64,000 nucleotides of DNA from Owenia fusiformis (Eukaryota > Annelida > Polychaeta > Sabellida > Oweniidae). Of this stretch, positions 21,566-36,180 are shown in pieces. Numbering within the stretch: position 1 is the first letter of the stretch; every line of letters begins with the position of its first letter. The stretch covers positions 37,136,062 through 37,200,061 of the forward strand of contig CAIIXF020000011.1 in NCBI GenBank assembly GCA_903813345.2. The letters run 5' to 3'. The translations under genes were made by a program, and so were the position numbers. The notes beneath the pieces are model-generated. The model was not told the origin of the DNA. It did not search any database and worked only from the letters and a program-made list of their open reading frames with translations.

Positions 21566-23176
21566 CGTATCATCAAGGTAGCCATCTTAGAACTGGATTC
21601 TACAGAAAGTTTCCAAACCTGAAAGCACAAGAAAAAGCATATTTATAATATCTGCCAAAATATGGTAAATATAACTTAAAATAGATAAAATCTGGAAAGC
21701 ATCATGTTGTTGAAGATGTTTACGTATCAAATAGCTAGAAGTGTCCAAACACGTTGAAAGTAAAGGAAGATCACAAAATAATATCACTGGTCACTCATCA
21801 AAGGTTATATTGATAAACCAAAGGGTTTGAAGCCCTCATTAACAAGCAAATTCAGAAGACAACAAAGGATGGACTGTCTCACCAGGCATCAAAGCATTCA
21901 TTTATGTCCCCATTTGAATGCCCTTGTACTTTACGCCAAACTTGGGGGTGATCAAGTCATAAAGGTAATGATAATTGCACCAGAAATCTTGGTTTCACTC
22001 TTGAATAAAAACAAAAGGCCTTTAAAGATTAGCAGCCCTGATTAACTCCATACCATCTCCCATTAATCATTAAGTTAAACTCCTTCCCTAAAGGTTCTCT
22101 CCCACCTAACCACACCTTCTCTTTACACATATTCTTGCTAAATTCAAAATGAACTGTCTGACTTTCAAGCATTCTTATATAATTAAGAGAGTTTCCTACA
22201 TGGCTGTATAATCAATTCTTTACTAATAGTACTCCTATTATATTTTGAACATGATTACAATGTCAATTTTCTCATGGGTAACTTCTTGCCACAAAGAGGA
22301 TACCAGTAAGATCAATCATCAAGCAAAGCCAGATAGGCCCATATTTGGAGTCAATCTTGTTTTTTAGGGGTGTATATATTCCCAGTACTGAGAGGTGAGG
22401 TGTAATTTGCTATGGTTATTTACTCACTACATCAACAGTATGAATGGCATAGTAACAGCTGGTTGTCCTAGAAACCAAGATCTGTTTTACTAGTTCTCAT
22501 CCAAAGCAAGGTGAATATCTAGAGCTAGTGACTTGTTTCAACTTCCTTATATAATAGATCCATCTCTAGTTTAAACAGTATGTACCTGATTTGCAATTAT
22601 CTTTTCTCTCACATAAACACAAGAGGTTTTTAGTATATTCCAACACTGTATTCGAAGAAAAAATCTAATGAGTTTTTCGAACCCTGCAATATGGGTATAA
22701 CAAATGTTGGTTCTTTGAAAGTATCAAACCCTGAGCTGAGGGTGTACCCCCAGGTTTGTTGTTATACCTGGATGAGATTTGTCAGCATTGAAAGATGAGG
22801 GCACACTTTGCTAGCTCCTGCCACTAATTAACCCCAACAGGGGGGCTACAAACATAAACCAGTCCATACTTCTGACCTAAGGGCAGATTATGGACTACAA
22901 ACAGCCAGAACCAACAAAGTAGCCTAACAAGACCCCCAGATGCAGCATGCCAGTCAGATTAGATGAATCATTTGAGGATAAATCAATTCTTTCATTAAGC
23001 CAATTTCCAAGATTTCATTCTTGTTTGATATATGCGAAACATATGTCCTGAAATACTACTGGTGAAATTAGACTTATTCTGGTAACAAAGACAACAGATC
23101 ATCTTAGATCCCCCAGCCAATGCAGCTGTTTCCACGGATGTTGTCCCAGAAACAAAGAAAGGTGAAAATTTCCCTG

Positions 23177-23190
23177 GTAACCATAGCAAC
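23177..23190. promoter_or_regulatory. X-box-like palindrome
   Basis: GTAACC-AT-AGCAAC fits GTNRCC-N2-RGYAAC. Confidence 0.3.
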
Positions 23191-26100
23191 CATCAGATGG
23201 CTGTAGTCTGCGGTTTCCAATAAGCAGTAGCCATGTATATCTTGCAAAGATGAAAGATTGGATAACACGCAGAAATCTCACTCTCATCTCTCAGATGTTC
23301 CGTGTATGCTAACAAGCAATTTCAATTTTACTTGTAAATGTTCAGTTCATTGTTGATTATTAGGTAAAGCAGGTTGAAAACCCTGAAATGTCACGTTTAG
23401 AGTGTTTGCCTAATCCCATGCTGAATTTAATGAAAAATCATAACAAGACATCAGAGCTAACCCTTCAAGTCAATTTACATCTCTTATTCTGAATTGAAAA
23501 GTTCCAAATCTTTTCATATCATGGAAAGGCCTTTCATTTTTGACAAAGTCACATGACAGTCTGAATTCCAGGCTTTCATAAGTCAAAGCAATATGTTGAT
23601 ATTTTGTGCAAATTTATTTAACTTGAACTCCTTTGAATTCTCCCACTAATACTTCCTGATACTTCAGCCAACATTCAATAATAAAAATGCCTCATCAAAA
23701 ACAGTGCGATAACAACATATTTTGTAAGCATTTAGAGAAATGTCAATGGCAATAAGGGCAATAAATCAATCATTTAAAGGGGAGCTTAAAACCAAAACAG
23801 CACAAAATGTTTTCAAACTTAACCTTGTCTAATTTGAAGTTTTAATGTCTTCAGCAAATAGCAAATAATCTAGGAGCTGAAAATTTTACCATTATTCGCA
23901 TGCTTCTTTTCTACATGATATTTTTGGCATTAGTTATATTTATTTAGAAGTATCCCTACCCTAACAGTTGTGACATCACCCAATGACCAATCCTTTATTA
24001 GATACTACTGTTTACACAGGTGCAGTGGTTTAAACACCAAAATAAACAGGTACCATTGAAAATCACCATTAAAAACCTTGTATTGGCCCCTGGATTCCAA
24101 AAGGACACCCCAGACATTAACCTCATTTATGTATTTATCAAAGTGTATAGTGATTTTCTGGAGTTTATCCTGATTCTGATGCCTATCTTAATGGTCTATT
24201 CAAGGGATAAGCATCATTCCAGCAAATATTTTCAGCTACATGAACAGCCATTTATCATTCAAATGTAAAAAACATGGTCAGAAGTTGAGCCTTGGGGCAT
24301 GCCAGTATTGATTTTGATAAATCAGTGATCTGAAATGACCTGTCCAATACATATTTGATCTCTTAGTTCAGTTGTTTTAAATGATTTATTTCTCCTTCTT
24401 ATTCACCTGATAATTGACAGCACTTTGTCACATGTCGACTGATGTTAAGATAATTTAAAGGTATGTCATAGGCTTTCTATAAATCAATAAATCCACAAAA
24501 CAAACATAGATAAAGTAGAGACATGTTTTAGTAGAAGCATCATGCTACTGTCCTCAGTAATTGGCAAGCAGCAATTTCTTAAGTCTGATAATTGAAAAAT
24601 GTAGGTTCAATCAGTCCCAGCATCCTAAGTACATATGATGAATTGGAGCAAACAACTACCATTTGACATATATTAAGATGCATGTTGGGATGTCACTCAC
24701 TTGAAGACAACCCAACTGAATCCAAATTTGAATCTTGAAAACACTTAGCAGAGAAAGTGTGTTTATCATTGTTTATTAATCTCTTACTTGTCTTTGGGGA
24801 ATTGTGCCAGCAGAGTCTAGATTTACAGCACTATGTTTCTGACATGTGCCAGCAAGATAACCTTTCAAGGGGTCTTTGATAAATTTTACTATGATTCCAT
24901 ATGCCCCGAAATGAACTTACAATACTTCAGTGGAGTGTCCAAAAGAATACATAAAGAAACTTTAAGAAATATCTCTAGTGGAAGATACTTGGAGATATAT
25001 CTATGTGAAGTTATCAGTAAATACAATGATGTTGTTGACTATCTACTAAACAACTTGAACCCATCTGATCAAAACATTTCTCGAATTTGATAAAAGGACA
25101 ATTTTGTTGGACAAAAGTGGCAAATGCATTTAGAATTGGTACATTTATGGTTTCGTTTTGCATGATTTCAATAAGAAAGTAAAATGCAACTATGCATATA
25201 TGATTTCATTTTGCATTGCATTTAGGCCTAATGATGCAAAATACAGAAGATCTCCAAGAACTCATGGTTGATATTTTACCCAAACTGTTACACCATCTTT
25301 CCTTTATATCTCCGTAAAGATGGCGCTCATGTGGTGCAGTTGCACAAATGCCATCATTTCACATGTTGCATCAATATTACAAACCCTTACTGCTTCTAGT
25401 ACTACTCTACCGACCACGTGGATGATAGAATTATAAGTGTAGCTTATAAACTTTACTACGATGTATTTGTCCAATGTCACCAGATAATTTGCATAAAGCT
25501 TATCGTTATGTTTACTTATGGTTGATAAATCAGCCTTAGCCATGAACTTATCTCCAAGTTGAGACTTTGCCACTATTGTGAGTCATAATCATACTGTAGA
25601 ATTCTAAATAAAGAGGGCAATTCTGACTGAGCCCTTTAAACCTCTTAAAACTGTCATATTATTTAGTCATTTATGACCCCACAAATCCCGCATTCTTAAA
25701 ATACATGTCTCCATTGCAGATTCGAACAGATTTACATTAAAACCATGATCTGTAGACTGTTCAATGATGTACAACCATTCTTCACAACAATAATGGATGA
25801 CTACCAAAAATTATTGATATTTGAGTAAAATTCCAGGGGTGGATATACTGAAGAATTGGTATGTTTATTCTGTAGTAGAAATTGTACTATGGCTGTTGTG
25901 AAATTTGTTTGCACAAACTATTGTTGCTAGATATATACAAAGCATTGTATAGGGCCCTACAGTTTGAAGGTCGAAGATAGCAAATTCATATAAAACCCTT
26001 GCCATATGGTAAAATGGGTTTCACTATGACCAATTCTGAATTGACAAAATACAAGTTACATTGCACAAGATTTTAAAAATATTTAATAACATATAACACA

Positions 26101-27047
26101 TTTTTTATTGAAATTTCAAAAAGAAGGATCGTTGATTTTTAAAGCTGCATGCAAGTCAGGTCACTAAGTTCTAGATTGTGACTGTAATCTATCTAAGTAT
26201 ACTTGTTCACGACTAGTATGTAGTAATCTATTACTGAAATATACGTCTAAACGTACAATGTCTGAATATTAACTTGCGGTTACAAAGTACAAACAGCTTT
26301 TTGAATGTCAGAGGTTTTACCCTTTTTGAAACTATTTTATTCATAAAAAAATCAATTTCAATTAAGTGAACAAATATCTTCATGTTCCGAAATTAAGTAT
26401 ACATGCTTGGACTTGCAAATGTTTTAGACATATTTTTGAGGTCCCGCCAAGATAATAATAATTAAATGCTTTTATATGCATGCCTGGTCATGAATGTTGC
26501 ATTGAATGAGTCTGGGCGATACTGATATTTGCTTGATCTTGTATGAACATGTTCTTTATGTTTATGTATGGGCTCATCTCTGCATGGGCCTGTTTGTGAA
26601 ATCTACCCCAGTATAAGACAACATTTGTGGTTTTAAGTGCATACTGAAGTGATTTCATAAGATTCATTGCAAGCACATGGAGAACTTATTTGTGTAGTTT
26701 TAAATATTATACACATCAACAATATAAAGTTTAGAGTAAAGACCACTTGTCCAACCAAATGACCAAGTGTTCATTAAAATCAAATCTCATAGTAAAATTA
26801 TGTCTATACGGGATAAAAGCTTTACTATTGATAGACTGGATATTTTTATGTACATTTAATTCATCGGGACCTTTAAAAATGGATGTGATCCAAAAATGTT
26901 GAAATCATCATTTGGAACTCATTCAAAAACATTATAGAATACACACGCAGTAGTTGTTTGATATATAACTATCCTAAAATGAGTCTGTTTTATGACCCCT
27001 GGTATATAAATAAATCAAAAGTTGTGAAAGGCAAACAACTAGGAGAT

Positions 27048-27103
27048 CTTGCATGGCATAATCATGCAAAAAACACTTGCATGGCATAATCATGCAAAAA
27101 ACA
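27048..27103 (+). repeat. Perfect 28 bp tandem duplication
   Basis: The unit starting CTTGCATGGCATAATCATGC is repeated exactly twice. Each unit has an inner palindrome (TTGCATG...CATGCAA), so each could form a hairpin. Exact identity suggests a recent duplication. Confidence 0.85.
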
Positions 27104-30100
27104 ATTGTCAAGTGCAAAACAGTGAGAACCCAAGTTAAAAAAAACTAGACATAGAGTCTTGTGATTCTTCAACCACAGTTTCTCTTTTGTGTCAAATTTG
27201 ACAGAAAAGTGCTCAAATGTTATTGGATAAAAATTTCAAAAGTTAATTATATACTGGGATCATAAATTGCTTGAAGTATAATTATTGTCTCTTTGCTTTC
27301 TATATTAACAATGACCTTAACTTTAATGCTGTCATTTCTGAGGTCACTTTAAGTTCAGATAAATTTCAAATGAGGATTTTGAAAAATGATCAGTCCCTGT
27401 AGAAGACCTTTAAGAAAATACTATAAAGTCTGAAATGTGTAGTAGTCAGTTAACAACATCTGGTTTCTATCTTAAAAAAAGTTACTTCCAACTGAGACCT
27501 TGGAGTTAAAAGTACTACTAATTATGGGGCTTTGCACACTTGTGAAAGTTTCCATATTCTTCATCTTACTTTGAATGAACATTTACTATCAACTGACACC
27601 ATTTCTGTAAATAAGTATGAATTTCGAAAGTTTGTGTTTCATTGGAAACATACTCTCTGTAAAACTTTGCAAGGATTATCAGTGGCGGCAAAAATGTCAT
27701 GCATTTTCTATCTATAACAGATAAATCTTCTTTTTAACAGCCCTTTTTAAGGCCTGGATTTGTAAATGGTTTCTTAACCAATACAATCACGCAAATTCTC
27801 ATTACTCATAGTTGGGTCACTTATATTTAAAAGCAAAAAGATAAGCCAAATATGGGTATGACCTCAACACAAATATCAATTTGAATATTTCAACACATAT
27901 TTGTAACTCCTCCTTCTAAGGATGTAATATTATTTCTTTGCAAAATGTTACCAGGGTTTAGCTAGATATATGGTGCCATGCATCTGAATGTTTTAGGCAG
28001 AGGTCGATAGGGGTGATAAACACAGTACATGCGTAGTATTTGTAGTGTAGCATGTAGTATAGCGTTTGGAGAGGCTGGAATACAGCCAACTTTTAACTGT
28101 CACCCGATCAGCTAATAATTCAGACCCCTTGAACAAAAGCAAAATATAATACTTCATACAATGAAAAAACAATTTCACAATTAGGCTAGTTAAATTTACA
28201 ATTCTAATGAGAATTAAAGTTCTTGTATTATATTGTAGCTTAAATTTTATGAAGGAAATCAAAATTATCGAATGATGTTGTATTTTTATATCATTCTACG
28301 TGAATGTTGGATTACTCTATTCGAAGAACTATTGAAGGTAGCTTTTTATGTAATCCCTTGTAATTTTACAATAGTACCCAAAACAAATCATCCTTTGTTA
28401 TATGTAAAATGTGACCTGAAAGTTAAGGTCCTACATCTTAAACTTTTGAACTTGAATTTTGAAAGGTAAATACATATAATACAACTCTGTACTTATATTC
28501 ATTTAATCATAACAACAAAATGACATCAATTTGCTTATGTTCAAAAGATATTGTTCTCTCCTTTATTTATGTTTTGTTTTTTTGGAAATCCAATCTGAGG
28601 TGCTAAATACAGCACAAAAACATTATATATGGAAAGTGTTTGCTTACATAACCAAAAATGAAAAATTAAATTCAGCGAAATAATCACCTCACCTAAAGTA
28701 ACCTAAGAACGGTCAACATTCTAAAACAAGACCACAACAAACATGACCCACAGATTGGATTAACTCTATAAAATGGTGTTATATAAAATGATAATGCACA
28801 TAGGATTTATCTCAGATTAAGATCCTCAATGTCAATATCCTCAAATTACACAAGATTGAGTTACAGTGTTAACTCTTTATAGAGATGATTGGATTTTTTT
28901 CAGGCTCCAATTTTTTCTATTGAACAGCAGATGATTTATTGATCATTAGGTCATGTCAGAGAACATCAAAAATTTGGACTTGGTGATTAAAACAACTTTA
29001 AAGTGAAGTCCTTTAGTTATTTTAAATCATATATTTTGATTGAATTGTCATCACATTGTGAGATGTCAAAAATGAATAATGTTTATTTAGTTTCATTTTC
29101 TGACTTCAATGCCGGTATAGTAAGGTGAAAGAATTAACCTTTGCAATAAAGAAAAACTGAAAACGATACCTTCACTTGAACTTAAACAAATTTACAGTTT
29201 TCAATTTTTTATATGAAACATTTCATTACTAAGGACACAGGAAATTCACAAAGATATCGAATAGATCAATTCAAATGGAACAATGTTTTGACCTGAGGCA
29301 CCTAAATAGCAATAATTCTCATTGCTAAATACATATGACCTGAAATATCTCAAGCAATTCCATCAAGCATACAATATTCTTTTATGTGAACTGTATCATC
29401 CTTTTTATCCCTTGATGAAACTGCACAGTGCCTTAAGTTGAATGATCCGGGTCAAAAAACCTGTACGTTACTGCAATATTTACTCTCAAAAGGGGTCCCA
29501 GGGAATAGTCAAGGTGGATTTCTATTTGTATTGATGTGAGCACATTTTATAAGAACTCAACCCTATTGGGCCCAATATTCACCTCAAACCATTGTTGCGA
29601 CACTACTATATTTTACCCCACTCAAGAGTGTGTGAGAACCTAGCAGAATAGCTATACAACGAGCAAGCGTGGTTACTCATCCGATAAGCGAGAGAATTTT
29701 TTCTATAATTACGGTCATTAACGAACGTGGGAAAATGCAACAGGTGATCCTGAATACAAACTCACCTGGAGAAAGACGCGGCAAAATATGCAAATTAGAT
29801 TTCCAGTTCTCAATTGAAAAATGGGTTCTAGCTGTCAGTTTGAAATGGCAAACACTTACAAGGTGAATTCTTGCAGTGATTTCAATGTAATAATGAATAA
29901 CTTTCAAAAATGTTGATGCCCTTCCAGGTGACCTTAATTCCAAACAGTTCAACAAGGATTCTATATAAGGAGTTATAGTTGCTATTCTTATTCAAATACA
30001 TAAACACTGTGTACTTCAAGATCAAGTTCGATTCAGTTCACTCACCAAAATATTGAAATTATGAAACATAGTAATTATGTCATCCCAATGCATTCATCGG

Positions 30101-33100
30101 CAAGTCTTTCCAAATGCTCAAAAACAGACCGGCATGAGCCATTAGAGAAAGAGTTATTTTGCAGCAAAAGAATTTCATTATGAAACCATATCTCTCAAAA
30201 TCCAGGGGCCACTAACATTTAACATGCAGAGCACTGTACTCTCATATATTATTTGGTGCTCATCTTGATGAAGGTACATCAGAAACCATGAAGATTAGTG
30301 GTTGAATGAGTTTTGCAAAGAGATATCCAAATTTGTTTCAAAAAAGCTGGATAACATGGTCACTAACCTACATCAGCTCTTATGCAATTAATAGGGATCA
30401 TGAGTGAAGGATCACATAAGGTCAATAAAGCTGCTGGAGAAATGGGAAATTATGATTTCATGTTTGGCACAATTTCTCTATGACCTGAAATGTCAAATGA
30501 GGTAAGGAGAAAGTTGTATTGTGAGATGTAACATTACAATTCTCCATAAATAATATCTGACCGCTGGTTCACCTTTCATGTTCACCTTCTTAAGGTGATG
30601 CTTATACAGGATGTGCCAATATGTCAGAATAGTGATTGCACCTAAATATAACTGGAAAATATTATCCCTACATCCACGATATCCCACTAAAAATATTGTC
30701 ACGAATTTAAATCAGCACAGTTTAAACTACATGGCTCATAAATGAAAAGTTCTTCATATGCTTTAACAGTTATTACAAGCAATTATCAATTTTCTTAAAT
30801 TCAACCTATCTTATCTAATCATCAGTGGCATGTCACAAGTCTTTGCAGGGGTAATCTAAAAGGGTCATCAATAATTCAAAATAAAAGAATCCCTTTACAT
30901 AAGACACACGTGCCATGTATATGTAAGATTTTGAATTGCATCATATGATGGTTTGAATGTAGCGTCGGTTGAGCTTCAGCCAATTCTGGGGTCGGGTGAT
31001 AAGTCACTTGTAAAAATGGGCAGTAAGCCATATAAAGAGAGTTCAACCAGTGGCCATGAAGATATCAACAAGTCAACAAAATAAGGCTGCACTTTGAAAA
31101 TCAATTCATTACAGCTGGGTTTTTAATCCACATAAATCATAATTATTTTAGATGGATGTTGTTTTAGCTCGGAACAATCTTGTCAATGTATTAAGGTCAA
31201 TAAATAGAAGCCTTGAAAAGATGTGTTAAGTCAGAACAATCAGCATGATTTGTCTCAAATATTGGATTTGAACAACCTTTGGGATACCCAAAAATCCAAT
31301 TTGAATTTATTGTAAAACCAAGCGTTTAAACTTACTATAGGCTCTAATATCAATGATCACATGACCAAAACAATATTCTACTACAATGTTTATAGTAGTG
31401 ATTATTCCGGCCCAGGCAAGACCAATAAATGTAAAAGCCATGCTTTCAAACAGTGACCACAAGTTCGGTAGCAGTTGTTTATTCAGCTGCCAGAACCAAA
31501 CAACCTTACACAATGACATCATTATAGTATAGAATCCAGGAAAAAGAGTGGTGGACCAGAATTGATGACCAAATACTAACAAGCATTACTAACAAAAAGA
31601 GCATAAAGCCCATCTGGTCCACAGAAAGGCCATAAGTCATAAATAATGTTGTGTAATACACCATGACTCCTATTTACAAAAACGAATACACCATCTGTTT
31701 CTCACTAGATGCTAAAATAATCTCCTCGATAATGGTTTCAAAATAATCTTGATCATAATGCAAACCAAATGCTGATGATAATGATCAAAAGTTTTACAAT
31801 TTGATTTGTTTACCTGGTTTTCCATCTGTCATTTTCACTTACCTGCACAAAGCAGGATATTTAGTTACACCTGACCATGACAATGGTACAGGTAATCTTA
31901 ATTAAGCCAGGTAAAGATCAAAGGCTAAATGTTTCGTGATCAAAGGTCCAGATTGTCAGAACAAAGCAAACTGTTTTTGAACATGTTTATACTTGGATTG
32001 CGATTGAGGCCACTTAGAATTGCAAATTGAAACGTTTACCACTGTGCTGTGAATATATTCTGAATTTTCATGACTGTTAATTGAATTCACCTGTAAATAT
32101 TCTTATCTTCCCTTTGAAGTTTTCTCCAGGTAAGCTCATTGGGGCTAATAATCACCATAGGATAATAACAGGTAAGTTACATCTCAAAATGTATAAGGAG
32201 ACTGCTCAATTGTTATCTAGGAAAGGTGACAACTCAGCTAGCCATTTAGAGATAATGGACTAATTTCAACCACCTGATATCCAACTGATCCAAAAATCTT
32301 GATTACATGCAAGCCTTTGATCTCGATCATCTAATCTATAATGATCCCACTCCAGATGAAACTTTGATCAGTGATCAGCTCTACATAATTGTAATTATGA
32401 TAATTGTGAAATTGTATCTTTATAATGGGATTAGATTTTAATTAGACAAGGATGTGACCATTCCAATTTACTGCTGATCAAAGGTTTTCTCAAAGTCAGA
32501 CATAATGATTTGATAAAATTAATTCATTTTTGGAAACATTTCAAATCGAACTGCACAAATGTACATGGAGACAATAATAATTATTTCAATTAATATTTTT
32601 GGCAACACTGCATCAATTTCGACATTTTTTCCCCTAAGACAACATTGGCAGATCAACAAAATAAATAAAAATATAAAGGCACGGAAGACTGCTAATCAAG
32701 ATACTATAAGAAGCAAGATGTTTTGATACCAGGGCCTAATATTGATGACATATGCATCCAAATGAGTCATGCAAGGGTCAACATTGAGTCCTCTATTATT
32801 TAAGCATCATTGGTTATTTTTAAATGTGAATTGGGACTAATTTTAAGTAGGTGTGAAACACTTTCTGAGTACAGATTCAGTATCTGTCTTTACAGTATCA
32901 CTTTCTCACAACTAAACTCAGTTTAATATTACATTAAAGCCCATTAAAAGATTAAAACCTTGATAAAAAGTCAATCTGAACACTACAATGCTGGGAATAT
33001 TCAGCTATTGCCTGGAGAATTTTAATTTATTCCAGCAATGGGTTGTATTATTTAGTGAAACCCATCAACAAGAATTGATGGGAGTATTATATTAATGAGC

Positions 33101-33875
33101 CAAGGTCTCTTTAAATCAATGCATCGGAAGATATCTGCCACTTTTTACCAGGCACCTAATAATTCATTACCATTTAGCAATTTTCGGGCATTTATAAAAG
33201 AAAAAAAAGATAACAGCTTTTGAACATGAAATTATCGTCTCCATATTGAATAATTTTCGAAATTATCTGACCAATGAGTAACAACTTTAATCAGAATATG
33301 TGTTTGTATAGCAAATAACAGGTTTGATTAGATAACATATATCACCATAGCAACCACAGTTATTATCTCAATGAATGGCCATTTGATACAATTATAAACA
33401 TCACAAGGTTGAAACAAAACATATGTTACGATACTTTCTCCATGTTTGGACATCTTCAAATCATGAGATGGATACAGTAAATATTGTCAACAAAAATGTT
33501 AAATATATTTAGCAAACATCATGCCTAGTTTTTATCTGACACTTACTACACAGACACAAAAAGTGTCACAGATACAAAGGGTATACATACATATTAGCTA
33601 GTTCATACAAAAAATATTCACAAAAAGTAAAACCATTGTCTTAGACTCATTGATTGATGTCGGGAACTCAATAAGGAATACTCTATTCTGTTTAAATGTA
33701 ATTGTAAGTTAACATAACAACCTATAGAAAATTTCATATGGTTTTAATTTTTGAATATTTACAAAAATTAAGTAATATTTCTATCTTGATCGATAAAGGT
33801 ATCCTGAACTGAATATGGTATTAGAAATATAACTTACCTTTTAAATAAATAAATAAGTATCTAGGATACTAATGT

Positions 33876-36180
33876 TTAAACAGCAGTACTGTCTGATGAG
33901 CTTGGGGCAGTCTGACTGGTAGATGAAGTATGTTTTAATTTTTGTTGCTTTGGCGAACTGGAGGCAGTGATTTCATCACATTTCCTTTTCTTGGATCTAA
34001 ATATTTCTGGAATAAAATTTATAAACAAATGAATAAACGTAGAAGAGCATATATATATTAATTAATGTATTTATATTAATGATAAAGGGTGCCAAATGAA
34101 GGGGTTGTTTTTGTTAGTACATCATAGTTATTTGCCATTATCTTGCATCTTACTTAAAATGTCTAGGAAATCTGACTAGATGTCAATGTTACTTGGTACA
34201 CATTCTGTACTTGATAAATAATCAAAGTAAACCAGGACTCAGACATCCTTAAGATTTTCTCAATGATATAAATTATCAAAATCATCTAAAATGTACTTTC
34301 ATGGAACTTGGAAGATCTGAAAGGGTTAATATGACATAAATAAAAGTGGCTATTATAGGGTTAATCAATACAACCTAGTTTCTCTAATTATGTTATTTGA
34401 CCATGGCATCAGCTGTTTCATTAACATTCATCATTAATAAGATGCTTTATTGTCTAATTAACAGTATATTTGCATAACAAATAGTTGGCAGTTGGCACTA
34501 TCAAAGGCAAATGCACCAAACGGTTAAATTTGAATGTGGCATTTGGGAGTATTCTGTGGGAATCCACTGCTTTACAAATTGGAAAACAAAAAGTATTGAT
34601 TAATATTTTTGATTGATATTGTCAAAGGCTTGGTAACATGTGGTGATCATAAGAACCTGTATTGTTTCACCGCAATAGCATCCGTTACCTTCCATTTAAA
34701 ATACAAAACAACACTATCTCAATAGCCTTTACATTTATCACAATCGCGATTTTAAAATTACTTCATCTTGAACAGATTTCAAAAATCGTGTAACTTATCA
34801 AACGATCCTTGACATATTTTGAGATAAGACAGTGTAAAGGAAGAGAAATATGATTTCAAGAAAATAGTGAGATAAGCCGCCATTCGAACACTTAAAATAC
34901 TGGCAAGTTAAGGCTTGTTTTATTGTGACCTCGCTACGTCAATGGACTGTTTATATAGCTTATTGGATAAATTGTTTCAACCCAGCATTTATATTGATTC
35001 ACTGATAATAACTGGCAAGCCTCGGCAAAACACTGATATCACTTCTATTTTTGATAATGACGACTATATTAACAACAAATTCGACTATGGTGAAAATTGC
35101 ATTTTAAAAATAGTCAACTTGTTAATATACATCCTATAAATAAAGTTGAACAAAACAATTAGAAATATTTGTAGAAACAGATGCACATGTTTAGCTACAT
35201 ATTAATATCGATATCATGTAATTCCATAGTGCGAGTGTCAGGAACTGAACTGCTACATTTGAACATTCAGCATCTCTATCCAATTAACACCTATTCTGTA
35301 TTCAAAGCCATCATGCAACATATACGAATATAGCTGGCATGTTGTGATAAATTGACAAATACAGTTTACCAGGGCTGTTATAAACATGTCAAATGTGGAA
35401 TACAAAGATGAAAAACTGAAACTTGGACCATTATGATCAGAATTCAAACATGAACAAAACTTCAAGTCAAAATTAAAATCAGTTTTGGGGATTCATCTTC
35501 AAATGTTACCATTCCACTTCATCCCTAAGACTCTATACCTAGAATGCTTATTTTCATATTTCGACACTTACCAACAAGTATAAAATTCCTGAAATATGAA
35601 TGTATTATCGTTCAACATATTATACTTTATTTTACATTATACCTGACCTAATGTATGACATTGCAATATTCGAACTATCCATTACTAACTTAGATATTAC
35701 AATTTAATGACCTATAAACTTACCATTTATTTTAGGTTGAGTAGATTTGGCAGTTATATCTATACTTGAAGGTACAGCACTTTTCCTACAAGTTGATGGT
35801 GTTTCTTGGCTATTTGATGATTCTCCATCTTTGACTGTTATGTAATGTTCTTGATCATCTTCCCTGGATTCTGAAACAGGGCTGTGTTGTAACCTAACGT
35901 GTGTTGTTATTACAACATTGTCTTTGTCTTCGTCGTCAGAATTATCATGTTGATCAATGGGAACCCATTTATAAGCTCCTGGCAGAGGTTTTTCCTCTGT
36001 AAAATCAAAGTTCCATTTTTCTTGGTCAACTTTTGATTGTTCAGCCTTCAAACGCTGCAAATCCGACTTTACTTGTTCGTGATCCACAGGTCCGAATAAA
36101 GCTCTACGTACACTCCTAGGTCTTGTTGCATTCAATATATCCATTCTTCCCAGTAGCGGACTATCTACCCTGGTTGACAT
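33876..36180 (-). CDS. CDKN1: Cip/Kip cyclin-dependent kinase inhibitor (p27/p57/dacapo type)
   Basis: Exon 1 is 35724-36180 (ATG at 36180; donor AATG|gtaagt, phase 1) and exon 2 is 33876-34006 (acceptor tttattccag; TAA 33876-33878). They join in frame to 195 aa, against 198 in human p27. The CDI domain is unmistakable: cyclin-binding RALFG (26-30) in RRALFGPVDHEQ, linker helix (35-55), and the CDK-binding KWNFDF (55-60) ... KPLPGAYKW (64-72). An acidic stretch follows (about 79-86). Exon 2 encodes a bipartite nuclear localisation signal (SKKRK, 157-161, and KQQKLKH, 172-178) with an SP site (170-171). It should bind cyclin-CDK in the nucleus and arrest the cell cycle. The FYYRPPRPPK segment with which vertebrate p27 blocks the CDK ATP site is absent. 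The intron before the C-terminal tail matches the vertebrate CDKN1B layout as I recall it. Confidence 0.95.

Larger units (their letters stand above)
17640..33870. other. 16 kb AT-rich stretch without supported genes
   Basis: No exon with coding character and splice sites was found on either strand. Its right edge must hold the 3' UTR of CDKN1. TTTAAT (ATTAAA on the minus strand) at 33743-33748 and TTTATT at 33026-33031 are possible poly(A) signals, neither convincing. It contains three X-box-like palindromes and a perfect 28 bp tandem duplication. Enhancers or long non-coding transcripts cannot be excluded. Confidence 0.45.

Noticed and set aside
25304-25573. 89-codon open frame on the minus strand starting MAKSQLGDK
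   Set aside because: Slightly GC-richer than its surroundings but with no recognisable motif or exon context.
31307-31582. Hydrophobic, Trp-rich 91-codon frame on the minus strand
   Set aside because: Hydrophobic runs are common in random AT-rich frames; no splice signals or family match.
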